A stretch of 7,819 nt of DNA from Roseiarcus sp035308145 (GCA_035308145.1 DATGHD010000111.1:1-7819), one strand, 5' to 3'. Positions 1 to 6,309 are shown, counted from the first letter of the stretch. The notes: generated by a model not told the origin, from the letters alone. Numbers and translations are program-made.

Positions 1-1
1 G

Positions 2-178
2 GGCGCCTATGCCGGCAAAATCTCGGGCGCCGGCGGCGGCGGCTTCATTTTCTTTCTCGTTCCGCCGGACGAGCGCTCGGCGCTGGTCGCCAAGCTTAGG
101 GAAACCGGCGTAGAGGCCGGCCCCGTTCATTTGACCTCGCGCGGAGTGGAGACATGGATGGCCCCAACGCCAAAATGA
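2..178 (+). CDS. hddA: GHMP-family sugar kinase, C-terminal end (HddA-like heptose 7-phosphate kinase)
   Basis: The gene is cut by the left edge; only the last 58 codons and the TGA stop are present. The fragment begins GAYAGKISGAGGGGF, the glycine-rich third motif of GHMP kinases (galactokinase, homoserine kinase, mevalonate kinase, heptose kinase), and ends with HLTSRGVETWM, which resembles the C-terminus of D-glycero-alpha-D-manno-heptose 7-phosphate kinase. That cytoplasmic enzyme phosphorylates heptose 7-phosphate at C1 on the way to GDP-D-glycero-D-manno-heptose for LPS, capsule or S-layer glycan. The next gene encodes a nucleotidyltransferase/HAD fusion, which fits the same pathway and supports the HddA assignment. 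GHMP membership is well supported by the motif. The heptose substrate is inferred from the tail and the neighbour; another sugar kinase remains possible because the N-terminal substrate-binding part is missing. Confidence 0.75.
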   Translation, partial: GAYAGKISGAGGGGFIFFLVPPDERSALVAKLRETGVEAGPVHLTSRGVETWMAPTPK

Positions 179-217
179 CCAAGGGCCATCGCGCGGCGTC
201 CGTGAAATTCGCTGATC

Positions 218-304
218 CGTCATTGCGAGCGAAGCGAAGCAATCCACTCGTAGACCACAACCCCATGAATGGATTGCTTCGTCGCTTCGCTCCTCGCAAT
301 GACG
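218..304. repeat. Palindromic intergenic repeat (REP/BIME-like)
   Basis: The left arm, 218-246, starts CGTCATTGCGAGCGAAGCGA. The right arm, 270-304, is its reverse complement except for about five extra bases (GGATTGCTTCGTCGCTTCGC then TCCTCGCAATGACG). A 23-bp spacer separates them, so the RNA would form a long stem. From memory, both arm variants are abundant dispersed intergenic repeats in Hyphomicrobiales. The element sits between the kinase stop at 178 and the next gene, filling most of that gap. It has no T-tract, so it is not a typical intrinsic terminator, but it could stabilise or attenuate the transcript. Confidence 0.85.
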
Positions 305-365
305 AGCTGCGTTGTTTCGACTTGAATACGCCGCGCACCAGGCCGTGCATAAAATCGGACGCTAC

Positions 366-1544
366 GTGAGCGCGGACGGTCGGCGGATCGATCAGGCGGT
401 CGTGCTCTGCGGCGGCGTCGGCAGCAGGCTCGCCGCTCTGACCCAGACGACGCCGAAGCCGCTGCTTCCCGTGGCCGGCGAGCCGTTTCTTCAACGCTTG
501 CTCTTCGAGATCAAACGTTTCGGCATTGCGCGCGTGCTGCTGCTCGCCGGTCATCTCGCCGAGGCGATCGAACGCTTCGCCGAGGAAGCCGCCGGGCGCC
601 TTGGTCTAGAGATCGAAGTCGCCATCGAAGGGGAGCGCGCCGGCACGGGCGGCGCTCTGTGGCGCGCCCGAGACAAGGTGGATGAGCGATTCTTTCTGTT
701 CAACGGGGATAGCTGGTTCGATCTGAACCTGCTCGATCTGGCTTTGCTCGCCGCCAATACTGATGCGCTGGCGACGATGGCCCTCCGCCGCGTCGCCGAC
801 GCCTCGCGTCACGGCGTCGTTGAGGTTCGGGGCGAGCGCGTGCCCGGTTTCCGCGAACGAGGTCCGGGCGGTCCCGGCCTCGTCAATGGCGGCGTCTATG
901 TCGTGGCGCGCCGGATCGTCGAGCATTTGCAGCCGCGCTGTTCGCTCGAAGCGGATATCTTTCCAAGCCTGGCGCATGCGGGTCGTGTCATGGGCCGGAT
1001 CTATGAAGGTTTTTTTCTCGATATCGGCATTCCCGAGGATTATCGACGCGCCGAGACCGCTGTGCCGGCCGCGCAGAGGCGCGGCGCGGTATTCCTCGAT
1101 CGCGATTGCGCATTGAACGTCACGGAGGGCGTCCAACGTTTCGAGTGGCGTCCGACGGCGAAGTCCGCCGTCAAGCGCATCAACGATCTTGGCCTCTTCG
1201 CCTTTGTCGTGACCAATCCGTCGGGCAACGCCCCGGCCTCATATCCGGAGGCCGACGTCCCCGCGCTCCACGGGCCTATGCAGGAGGAGCTCCGGCAGAT
1301 CGGCGCTCATGTGGATGACTTCTGCGAGCGCTGCTCGGATGGGCGAGAGTCCGACCCAAGCATGCTCAATGATCTTATGGAGAGATGGCCTGTCGATCTC
1401 TCGCGAAGCCTCGTAATCGGCGACCGAGAGGATGTCATCTTCCGCGACGCCGCCGGCATCAAGAACTATCGCCTGCTCAATTCCGAGAATTTGGAACAGG
1501 CCTTGGCGCGTCTTTTGCCGCGCTCGCCGGCGGGAGGCGAGTGA
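366..1544 (+). CDS. Sugar-1-phosphate nucleotidyltransferase fused to HAD-IIIA (GmhB-like) domain, heptose activation
   Basis: This 392-residue cytoplasmic two-domain protein has an N-terminal nucleotidyltransferase domain (about residues 10-235) and a C-terminal HAD domain (about 240-385). The first shows the NTP-binding AVVLCGGVGSRL at 11-22, PKPLLPVAG near 31-39 and NGDS at 113-116, whose Asp should bind metal; it resembles HddC, which makes GDP-heptose from heptose 1-phosphate. The second keeps DRD (D245, D247), VTN at 282-284 and GDRED (D353, D356), but the zinc-loop and CRKP region of GmhB is shortened to FCERCSDGRESDP and the usual TNQSG-ARG motif reads TNPSGNAPA, so phosphatase activity is doubtful. 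I chose the GTG at 366 because it begins just before the fold; in-frame TTG 312 and GTG 345 are alternatives, and none has a clear Shine-Dalgarno sequence. Co-directional with the kinase upstream and probably transcribed with it. Domain identities are well supported; the heptose substrate is inferred. Confidence 0.85.
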   Translation: MSADGRRIDQAVVLCGGVGSRLAALTQTTPKPLLPVAGEPFLQRLLFEIKRFGIARVLLLAGHLAEAIERFAEEAAGRLGLEIEVAIEGERAGTGGALWRARDKVDERFFLFNGDSWFDLNLLDLALLAANTDALATMALRRVADASRHGVVEVRGERVPGFRERGPGGPGLVNGGVYVVARRIVEHLQPRCSLEADIFPSLAHAGRVMGRIYEGFFLDIGIPEDYRRAETAVPAAQRRGAVFLDRDCALNVTEGVQRFEWRPTAKSAVKRINDLGLFAFVVTNPSGNAPASYPEADVPALHGPMQEELRQIGAHVDDFCERCSDGRESDPSMLNDLMERWPVDLSRSLVIGDREDVIFRDAAGIKNYRLLNSENLEQALARLLPRSPAGGE

Positions 1545-1567
1545 GCCCTGCGCTCGCCTCATTTTAT
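1534..1567 (+). terminator. Probable intrinsic terminator at the convergent junction
   Basis: GAGGCGAG (1534-1541) pairs with CTCGCCTC (1553-1560). A G-U and a G-C pair can extend the stem to ten pairs around a 7-nt loop, and ATTTTAT follows. The hairpin contains the TGA stop (1542-1544) of the nucleotidyltransferase/HAD gene. The T-rich side faces the plus strand, so it should terminate that transcript; the minus-strand exit is GC-rich and poor for termination. It lies 3 bp short of the stop codon of the convergent glycosyltransferase. Confidence 0.6.
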
Positions 1568-2658
1568 CGGCGCAGAGCTGCGAGGTACTGGGGCAGGGCG
1601 ACCGGCCAAATCAGCTCCTTCTGCGCGCGGCTTTGCGCGGCGGCGCCAAGCCGGTCGCGCAGCGGCTCGTCGCCGAGGAGCCGGATCAAGGCGGCCGTAA
1701 CTTCAGCGTCGTCCTCGCCGTTGCAGAGCAGGCCGGTCTCGTCATCGATCACGGCGTCCGCCGCGCCTCCGGTCCGTCCCGCAAGCGAGGGTTTGCCGCG
1801 CCAGGCGGCTTCGACATAGGCCAAGCCATAGCCTTCGACGGAATTGCCCTCGCGGCGGGCCGGCATGGCGAAGAGGTCCGCGCGGGTCAATAAGGCCGAT
1901 TTGCGGGCCTCGTCGATGCGGCCAAGAAAACGCGTCGCCTCTTCGATGCGGAGCGAAGCCGCGAGGGCTTGAAGCCGGCCAAGATCGGGGCCGGCGCCCG
2001 CGACGAAATAGACCGCTTGCGGAAATTCCCGCCGGACCGCCGGCAGCGCCCGCAAGACCGCGTCGATCCCCTTGCGCGGCTCGAGCCGGGCGACCGTGAC
2101 GAGAACGGGTCCCCGCCCCGCGATCAGCCCGTCGATCTCGGCGAGGGCTTCCGCGGTCGGCTCAGCCGGCGCGATGATCGGCGGCGGGACGACCAGCACC
2201 GGCGGCGAGGCGGCGCTCAAGAAATTGCGGGCAAGGCCCGCCGTATAGGCCGAATTGGCGATGACGGCTTGCGCGCGGCTGAACGCGGAAGCGACGCGTC
2301 GCGCCCTGCGCGGCGAAGCGTCGGGCGGCAATTCGGCGCCATGCGCGAAGACGGCGATCGGCGCGGGGCCGGGCGGGATCGCCGCCATGCTCTTCCAGGA
2401 ATCCGCGAAGACGCCGGTTATGGGGGCGAGGTCCGCGGCTTGCGCGATCGCCCGCCGCTTCATCCAGCCGCGCAGGGGACGGACCTGCCCAAAACGGCGG
2501 ATTTCGTAAGGCCGGGCGAAGGCTTCGCGCGAACGGGGCCGGTCGGCGAAGACAGCGACCCGCTCGCCTGCCGCCGCCAGGGCGTCGGCGAGGGCCGTCA
2601 TCGAGGTCTCGATGCCGCCAAGGTCAGGCCCGAAACACTGGGTGGCGATAGCGATCAA
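1564..2658 (-). CDS. GT4 family glycosyltransferase
   Basis: Read on the minus strand, this encodes a GT-B glycosyltransferase of family GT4, about 364 residues, near the usual family length. It begins IAIATQCFGPDLGGIET, the N-terminal glycine-rich acceptor-side loop. HGAEL (106-110) and VIANSAYT follow. The C-terminal nucleotide-sugar domain has VARLEPRKG, with R191 and K196 contacting the donor phosphates, and the E-x7-E motif at E275 and E283 (EGYGLAYVEA). It probably transfers a sugar from a nucleotide donor to a growing lipid-linked glycan at the cytoplasmic membrane; donor and acceptor cannot be read. The start is uncertain. I prefer TTG at 2658, which puts Met directly before the first beta strand and has GGAAGGGG about 12 nt upstream. 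In-frame GTG at 2742 would add a very basic RRRRAARRK extension of doubtful reality. Convergent with the nucleotidyltransferase gene and divergent from the membrane-protein operon. Confidence 0.85.
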   Translation of the reverse strand: MIAIATQCFGPDLGGIETSMTALADALAAAGERVAVFADRPRSREAFARPYEIRRFGQVRPLRGWMKRRAIAQAADLAPITGVFADSWKSMAAIPPGPAPIAVFAHGAELPPDASPRRARRVASAFSRAQAVIANSAYTAGLARNFLSAASPPVLVVPPPIIAPAEPTAEALAEIDGLIAGRGPVLVTVARLEPRKGIDAVLRALPAVRREFPQAVYFVAGAGPDLGRLQALAASLRIEEATRFLGRIDEARKSALLTRADLFAMPARREGNSVEGYGLAYVEAAWRGKPSLAGRTGGAADAVIDDETGLLCNGEDDAEVTAALIRLLGDEPLRDRLGAAAQSRAQKELIWPVALPQYLAALRR

Positions 2659-2676
2659 GCGCTTGAAAGGCCCCTT

Positions 2677-2695
2677 CCGACGCGCCGCGCGTCGG
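2677..2695. other. Perfect hairpin upstream of the minus-strand glycosyltransferase
   Basis: CCGACGCG (2677-2684) and CGCGTCGG (2688-2695) form an 8-bp perfect inverted repeat with a 3-nt loop. On the minus strand it lies directly before the purine-rich GGAAGGGG that precedes the preferred TTG start at 2658. If translation starts at 2658 this is a leader hairpin; if at GTG 2742 it lies within the coding sequence and explains the Arg/Ala-rich extension. A role is not shown. Confidence 0.4.
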
Positions 2696-2785
2696 CGCCT
2701 CTCTAGCAGAAAATGACCCGCCGCCAGCCTCGTTGCGCTCACAATTTCGGCATTTGGCGCTTCGCCGTAACAAGCTGGCGCGCCA

Positions 2786-2814
2786 TTGAAAACGAAAAGC
2801 CCATCTGCGATAGA
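2786..2814 (+). promoter_or_regulatory. Candidate sigma70-type promoter for the membrane-protein/GT4 operon
   Basis: TTGAAA (2786-2791) could serve as a -35 element, and GATAGA (2809-2814), 17 bp downstream, as a weak -10. It lies in the 206-bp divergent intergenic region, about 50 bp before the ATG at 2865. The same region holds an imperfectly placed inverted repeat, AAAGCCC (2796-2802) with GGGCTTT (2826-2832). The match to consensus is modest and the call is tentative. I found no convincing promoter facing the minus-strand glycosyltransferase. Confidence 0.25.
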
Positions 2815-2864
2815 CCCGGCGCGGCGGGCTTTACGCGCTCCTCCGCCGGCGATCGGGAGCGACA

Positions 2865-4118
2865 ATGTCAGGCGAAGCCAAGGAGTTGGATTTTGGCTCG
2901 CGCCTCCGCTCTTTGGACTGGCGGACCATCGACTTTCTCAAGATCGCCGAGCCGCTGGCCGTCGCCTCGCCGCTCGCCCTGATCATCAGCGCACAAGAGC
3001 TGGTGATGGCGGTGATCAGCCTTCTCTTCCTCGCCCATAGCTGGCGGGAGAGGGATTGGGCCTGGGCGCGGCGGAGCTGGTTCGTCGCGGCGCTTGGCTT
3101 ATGGGCCTACGCGTTCCTTCGCACCCTATTGATCCATCCGACGGCCACCGGCGTCTTGACCGCGCTGCAATGGATTCATTTCGCGCTCTACGCGGCGGCC
3201 TTGGCCGAATGGATCCTGCCGCGCCCGCAAATCCGCGATCGCCTTCTTTGGGCGACGGTTGCGACCATGACCTTCTATGCGCTCGATTGCCTGCTCCAAT
3301 ATGAGGTCGGCCGCGACATCATCGGCCGTCCGACGCCGGACGGCCGGCTCACCTCCGTTTTTCACAAGCCCGGCGTCGGCGCCGAGATTGGCTGGCTTTA
3401 TCTGCCGGCGATGGTGGGCCTTTGGGGAAAAGGTTATCCGCTCGCCGGGGCGGCGCTTGGCCTCATCTCTATCGTCGCCGTGCTCCTCAGCGGCGATCGC
3501 ATGGGCCTCTTGATCGCGCTGACCGCGCTCATCCTTTTCTGCATTCTCGCCGCGCGGATTCGCAGGACGCTGCTTGTCGCCGCGCCTGCGGCCGCCCTGC
3601 TGATCGGCGCGATCCTCTATTTCAATCCAGCCATCTATCAGCGCCAAGTCGAGACAACCGCGACGATCATCGAGCGCATCGACCAATCGGTCTACGGGGT
3701 CCTTGTCCTCACGGCGCTCGAAGTCACGCGCGATCACCCCGTTTTCGGGGTCGGCGTTCATCAGTACCAGAAAGCTTGCCTCAACGAAAAATATGGGCCG
3801 CCTTTAGTTGGCCGGTTTCAGTACAAGCGGTGCCAGGGCCATCCGCACAACGTCTATGCTCAATGGCTCGCCGAGGGCGGCGTCATCGGGTTAGTTCTCT
3901 ATGCCTCCTTCGCAATCGCAGCCTTTGGCTCGGTGTTTCAGATCGCGCGCGCCCATCGCGGCGATCTCGTTCTCAGCGCTTTGGCCGTATGCGTGGCCTT
4001 AAGATTTTGGCCGATCGAGACCTCGACGAGCTTTTATTCGAGCTGGGCGGCCGAGCCGCTGTTTCTCGTGCTTGGGTGGGCGCTGAGCTATCGGAAGGCC
4101 GAGGTCGAGGATGGGTGA
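2865..4118 (+). CDS. O-antigen ligase/polymerase-like membrane protein (WaaL/Wzy/ExoQ type)
   Basis: This 417-residue protein has about ten or more hydrophobic segments in the inner membrane, starting near residue 30. Family signatures are visible: LSGDRMG at 208-214 (variant of the LSGSR motif), HPVFGVGVHQY from 291, and HPHNVYAQWLAEGGVIG from 326 in the large periplasmic loop, where such enzymes carry their conserved catalytic His and Arg. Members either ligate undecaprenyl-linked glycan to lipid A-core (WaaL) or polymerise repeat units (Wzy/ExoQ); sequence alone does not separate the two. The periplasmic loop carries two cysteines (in KACLNEKYG and YKRCQGHPH) that could form a disulphide. 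The ATG at 2865 is supported by GGGAG at 2855-2859. Its last 8 bases overlap the next glycosyltransferase gene, indicating translational coupling. Role in exporting or joining the glycan made by the flanking glycosyltransferases is inferred. Confidence 0.85.
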   Translation: MSGEAKELDFGSRLRSLDWRTIDFLKIAEPLAVASPLALIISAQELVMAVISLLFLAHSWRERDWAWARRSWFVAALGLWAYAFLRTLLIHPTATGVLTALQWIHFALYAAALAEWILPRPQIRDRLLWATVATMTFYALDCLLQYEVGRDIIGRPTPDGRLTSVFHKPGVGAEIGWLYLPAMVGLWGKGYPLAGAALGLISIVAVLLSGDRMGLLIALTALILFCILAARIRRTLLVAAPAAALLIGAILYFNPAIYQRQVETTATIIERIDQSVYGVLVLTALEVTRDHPVFGVGVHQYQKACLNEKYGPPLVGRFQYKRCQGHPHNVYAQWLAEGGVIGLVLYASFAIAAFGSVFQIARAHRGDLVLSALAVCVALRFWPIETSTSFYSSWAAEPLFLVLGWALSYRKAEVEDG

Positions 4119-5196
4119 ATCGGCGCGGATCGCCATTCTCCTGCCGGTCAGAGAAGTTCTTTCCAAGCGCCGCTCGGGCGCCGCGGCCCTCGGCATGCGC
4201 GATCTCACCGCCTTCAGCCGATATCGCGACGAGACTCTCATCCTTGGGGCGTCGCGCTGCGACATCGAGGACGCGCCTTTCCATCGATTGACCGGCTGGC
4301 GGCGCTGGTATTTGCGCGATCGGCTCGCCTATACCCGCGCGGCCGCCGCTTTCGTGAAGGATGAGGGCGTCGCCCTGGTCGAGGCCCAAAACCGGCCAAC
4401 GATCCTGACCGGCCTTCGAAAGCTGCTGCCCAAGACCAAGCTCGCCCTCTATTTGCACAATGACCCGCAGGAAATGGAGGGGACGGACAGTCTCAAGGCG
4501 CGTCGGCGGGTTCTGGCCGAGGCGGACGCGATTAATTGCGTCAGCGCGTTCGTGCGCGCGCGTTTCTTGGAAGGCTTGGAGGACGCCGCCGGCAAGATCC
4601 ACGTGCTTCATTTCGGCCTCGACATGGCCCAAATCCCCAAGGCCCCAAAAGAGAAGATCGTGGCCTTCTGCGGCCGCATTGTTCGCGAGAAAGGCGTCGT
4701 CGAGCTGATCCAAGCCTTCGCTCTGGCCGCGCCGCGCATGCCAGATTGGCGCCTCGTCATCGCCGGCGAAGACAGGCGCGGCCTTTTGCGCGGCGCCGCG
4801 TTGATGCCGGATATCGCGGCGCTCGGCGACCGGCTCGAACTGCTCGGCCACGTCGATCATCAACAGGCGATGGCGCTTTTCGCCCGCGCCGAGATCGCGG
4901 CGACGCCGGCGGTCTGGCGGGAGCCCTTTGGGCGGACCACGATGGAGGCGATGGCGGCCGGTTGCGCCGTCGTCTCGAGCGGCTCGGGCGGATCGCGCGA
5001 AATCCTCGGCGATTGCGGCGAGATCATCGATCCGGTGACGCCGCAAGCAATCGCGGCGGCGCTGATCCGCCTGGCGGAAGACGGCGCCTGCCGGCGCGAC
5101 CTTCAGGCGCGCGGCGCGGCGCGCGCTGCGGCGCAATTCGACATCAGGGCGGCGGCGGCGAGACTGGATGCGGTCCGGGACAAGATTTTGGGCTGA
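4111..5196 (+). CDS. GT4 family glycosyltransferase
   Basis: A 361-residue GT-B glycosyltransferase, family GT4. The C-terminal donor domain has FCGRIVREKG, with R189 and K194 for phosphate binding, then LLGHVDHQQAMALF, and the E-x7-E pair E271 and E279 in REPFGRTTMEAMAAG. The N-terminal acceptor domain is less typical: it lacks the usual GGxE loop and instead has RRSGAAALGMRD near residues 20-30, with YLHNDPQEMEG at the middle of the domain. Probably membrane-associated, adding a sugar to the lipid-linked intermediate later handled by the upstream ligase/polymerase. The ATG overlaps the upstream gene by 8 bp and is preceded by GAGGTCGAGG, a good ribosome-binding site. GC is very high (43 of 60 bases at 4921-4980), in line with the rest of the locus. 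Sugar specificity cannot be assigned. Confidence 0.88.
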   Translation: MGESARIAILLPVREVLSKRRSGAAALGMRDLTAFSRYRDETLILGASRCDIEDAPFHRLTGWRRWYLRDRLAYTRAAAAFVKDEGVALVEAQNRPTILTGLRKLLPKTKLALYLHNDPQEMEGTDSLKARRRVLAEADAINCVSAFVRARFLEGLEDAAGKIHVLHFGLDMAQIPKAPKEKIVAFCGRIVREKGVVELIQAFALAAPRMPDWRLVIAGEDRRGLLRGAALMPDIAALGDRLELLGHVDHQQAMALFARAEIAATPAVWREPFGRTTMEAMAAGCAVVSSGSGGSREILGDCGEIIDPVTPQAIAAALIRLAEDGACRRDLQARGAARAAAQFDIRAAAARLDAVRDKILG

Positions 5197-5210
5197 AGGC
5201 GACGCCCTGC

Positions 5211-5240
5211 GCTGGTGCCCTGTCGCCGACGGGCACTAGT
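5211..5240 (+). terminator. Hairpin after the glycosyltransferase operon
   Basis: Bases 5211-5220 (GCTGGTGCCC) pair with 5231-5240 (GGGCACTAGT) over ten positions, including two G-U wobbles, leaving a 10-nt loop that contains GTC/GAC. It starts 15 bp after the stop of the glycosyltransferase. No T-tract follows, so it may mark the 3' end of the operon transcript rather than be an efficient intrinsic terminator. Confidence 0.4.
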
Positions 5241-5330
5241 GACCGCCTTGAAAGCTACGCGGTTCGAAAACAGGGAGCAGGCCGGGCAAATAGCCCCTCC
5301 GCCTTCCGAGCATGTCGTTGCGAGGTAAGC

Positions 5331-5387
5331 TCTCTTGACGTGATTCGCTTGCACCCGGCCATTTGCGGGCGCGCCAATGTCAAGAGA
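5331..5387. promoter_or_regulatory. Inverted repeat enclosing the HNH gene start, with possible -35 element
   Basis: Bases 5331-5341 (TCTCTTGACGT) pair with 5377-5387 (ATGTCAAGAGA): eleven positions, ten of them Watson-Crick and one G-U, spanning a 35-nt loop. The right arm contains the ATG of the HNH gene. The left arm contains TTGACG (5335-5340), a possible -35, but the matching -10 position (CCATTT) is poor. It could be a start-sequestering RNA stem if transcription begins upstream, an operator, or chance. No clear Shine-Dalgarno sequence precedes the ATG. Confidence 0.35.
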
Positions 5388-6231
5388 AACCCCCGAGCCG
5401 ATCAAACGCCTCCTGAGGCAGGAGGCAGGATTCGGCTGCTGTTTGTGCGGTCACCCCATTTTTCAGTACCATCACATTGTGGAATGGGCTGACGACCAGC
5501 ATTTTCGACCTGAAGACATGATGGTGCTCTGCCCGAACCACCACGATCAGGCAACGCGCGGCGCGTTGCTTGAGGATGAGCAGAGAAGCCTAAAGCGCGA
5601 GCCCTTTAACATTCGCCATGGCCGCGCCGGAGGGTGGTTAGAGGTTCGGCAAGACTACTGCGCAGCGAGCTTGGGGTCGGTGATGGTCGTGAACGAGGGG
5701 CCATTCCTGCAAATTGACGGCGAGACGATGTTGAGCCTGAGCCTCGGCGAAAGGAAGAATCTTGAAGTGTCGCTTCGCCTGTTTAGTAGCGCGGACGAGT
5801 TGTTGCTTGAGATCGATCGCAATGAATGGATTTCTGGCGACCCGTTTCCGTGGGACATCGAAGCGAGCTGGCAAACCCTCACGCTGCGGGAACGAGCGCG
5901 GCAGATCACGTTGTCACTCGACGGTCGACAGCGGCCGCTCGAAGTCCGTGGCGAGCTTTGGCGCAATGGAAAACACTTTCAAATCCACAAGGATCGAATC
6001 GTCGTCGTGAACAAGGTGGGTGCCGCCTCCGGACTGACCATTGCGGAGCTGGCCTTAGTAGGCGGCGGTCTCGCAATAAAGGACACTGCAATCGAGCTCC
6101 TACGCTTCGACGGCGGCGTGATTGTGTCGCACGCCGACCGGCGTATCAGGCTTCAGGGCGCAAAGGACGCTTGGCGGAGATTAAAAGCGGAGAGATCGAC
6201 CAAAGGAGCCGGCGATCGAAGACAACCTTGA
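5377..6231 (+). CDS. HNH endonuclease-like protein with beta-rich C-terminal region
   Basis: The 284-residue protein has an N-terminal HNH/zinc-ribbon module at about residues 8-60. It shows FGCCLCG (C21/C22 and C24), YHHIVEW (H32, H33) and VLCPNHHDQAT (C52, N54, H55, H56), giving a CxxC...HH...CxxHH arrangement typical of metal-dependent HNH nucleases. Residues about 95-260 are predicted, from alternating hydrophobic patterns, to be mostly beta strands, with FPWDIEASW, RERARQITLSLDGR and HKDRIVVVN as landmarks. From memory, HNH proteins with this general layout occur in many bacteria, but I know of no assigned function. GC is clearly lower than the neighbours (28 of 60 at 5461-5520 and 29 of 60 at 5941-6000, against 43 of 60 in the glycosyltransferase), suggesting horizontal transfer. 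The gene is alone between a polysaccharide operon and a cyclase. A role in defence or DNA processing is only a guess. The start is the first in-frame ATG before the HNH module. Confidence 0.8.
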   Translation: MSRETPEPIKRLLRQEAGFGCCLCGHPIFQYHHIVEWADDQHFRPEDMMVLCPNHHDQATRGALLEDEQRSLKREPFNIRHGRAGGWLEVRQDYCAASLGSVMVVNEGPFLQIDGETMLSLSLGERKNLEVSLRLFSSADELLLEIDRNEWISGDPFPWDIEASWQTLTLRERARQITLSLDGRQRPLEVRGELWRNGKHFQIHKDRIVVVNKVGAASGLTIAELALVGGGLAIKDTAIELLRFDGGVIVSHADRRIRLQGAKDAWRRLKAERSTKGAGDRRQP

Positions 6232-6271
6232 CCAACTCTACGTATTATATATCGCCAACACGATCATGTGC

Positions 6272-6309
6272 GTCGGCTATGCCGACTGGCTCCCGCGTGA
6301 TCGCGCGAT
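6272..6309 (+). promoter_or_regulatory. Hairpin and palindrome in the cyclase leader
   Basis: The 97-bp gap before the cyclase gene contains an AT-rich stretch (TATTATATATC, 6243-6253) that could hold a -10 element. It is followed by a 6-bp hairpin, GTCGGC-TAT-GCCGAC (6272-6286), and a perfect 10-bp palindrome, ATCGCGCGAT (6300-6309), 19 bp before the ATG. TTGACC at 6228-6233 is too close to the AT-rich run for a standard promoter. These may be a promoter-operator region; evidence is weak. Confidence 0.25.

Noticed and set aside
218..304. CRISPR array
   Set aside because: There is one inverted pair, not a series of direct repeats with spacers.
96..554. Minus-strand open frame of about 150 codons across the palindromic repeat
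   Set aside because: It runs antisense through the kinase tail, the repeat and the nucleotidyltransferase start, with no recognisable motif; its middle is translated repeat sequence.
1969..2706. Plus-strand open frame of about 245 codons opposite the first glycosyltransferase
   Set aside because: Extremely Arg/Gly/Asp-rich with no motif; the minus strand carries the GT4 signatures here.
2795..2833. AAAGCCC/GGGCTTT inverted repeat as an intrinsic terminator
   Set aside because: It lies between divergent genes, where neither strand has an upstream transcript to end, and the 23-nt loop is long; it may be chance.
3973..5136. Long minus-strand open frame (about 387 codons) opposite the membrane protein and second glycosyltransferase
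   Set aside because: Composition is Arg/Ala/Asp-rich low complexity typical of antisense frames in GC-rich DNA, and the plus strand encodes clear family motifs over the same bases.
6228..6253. TTGACC and TATATC as a sigma70 promoter for the cyclase
   Set aside because: The spacing is only 14 bp, too short for a standard promoter.
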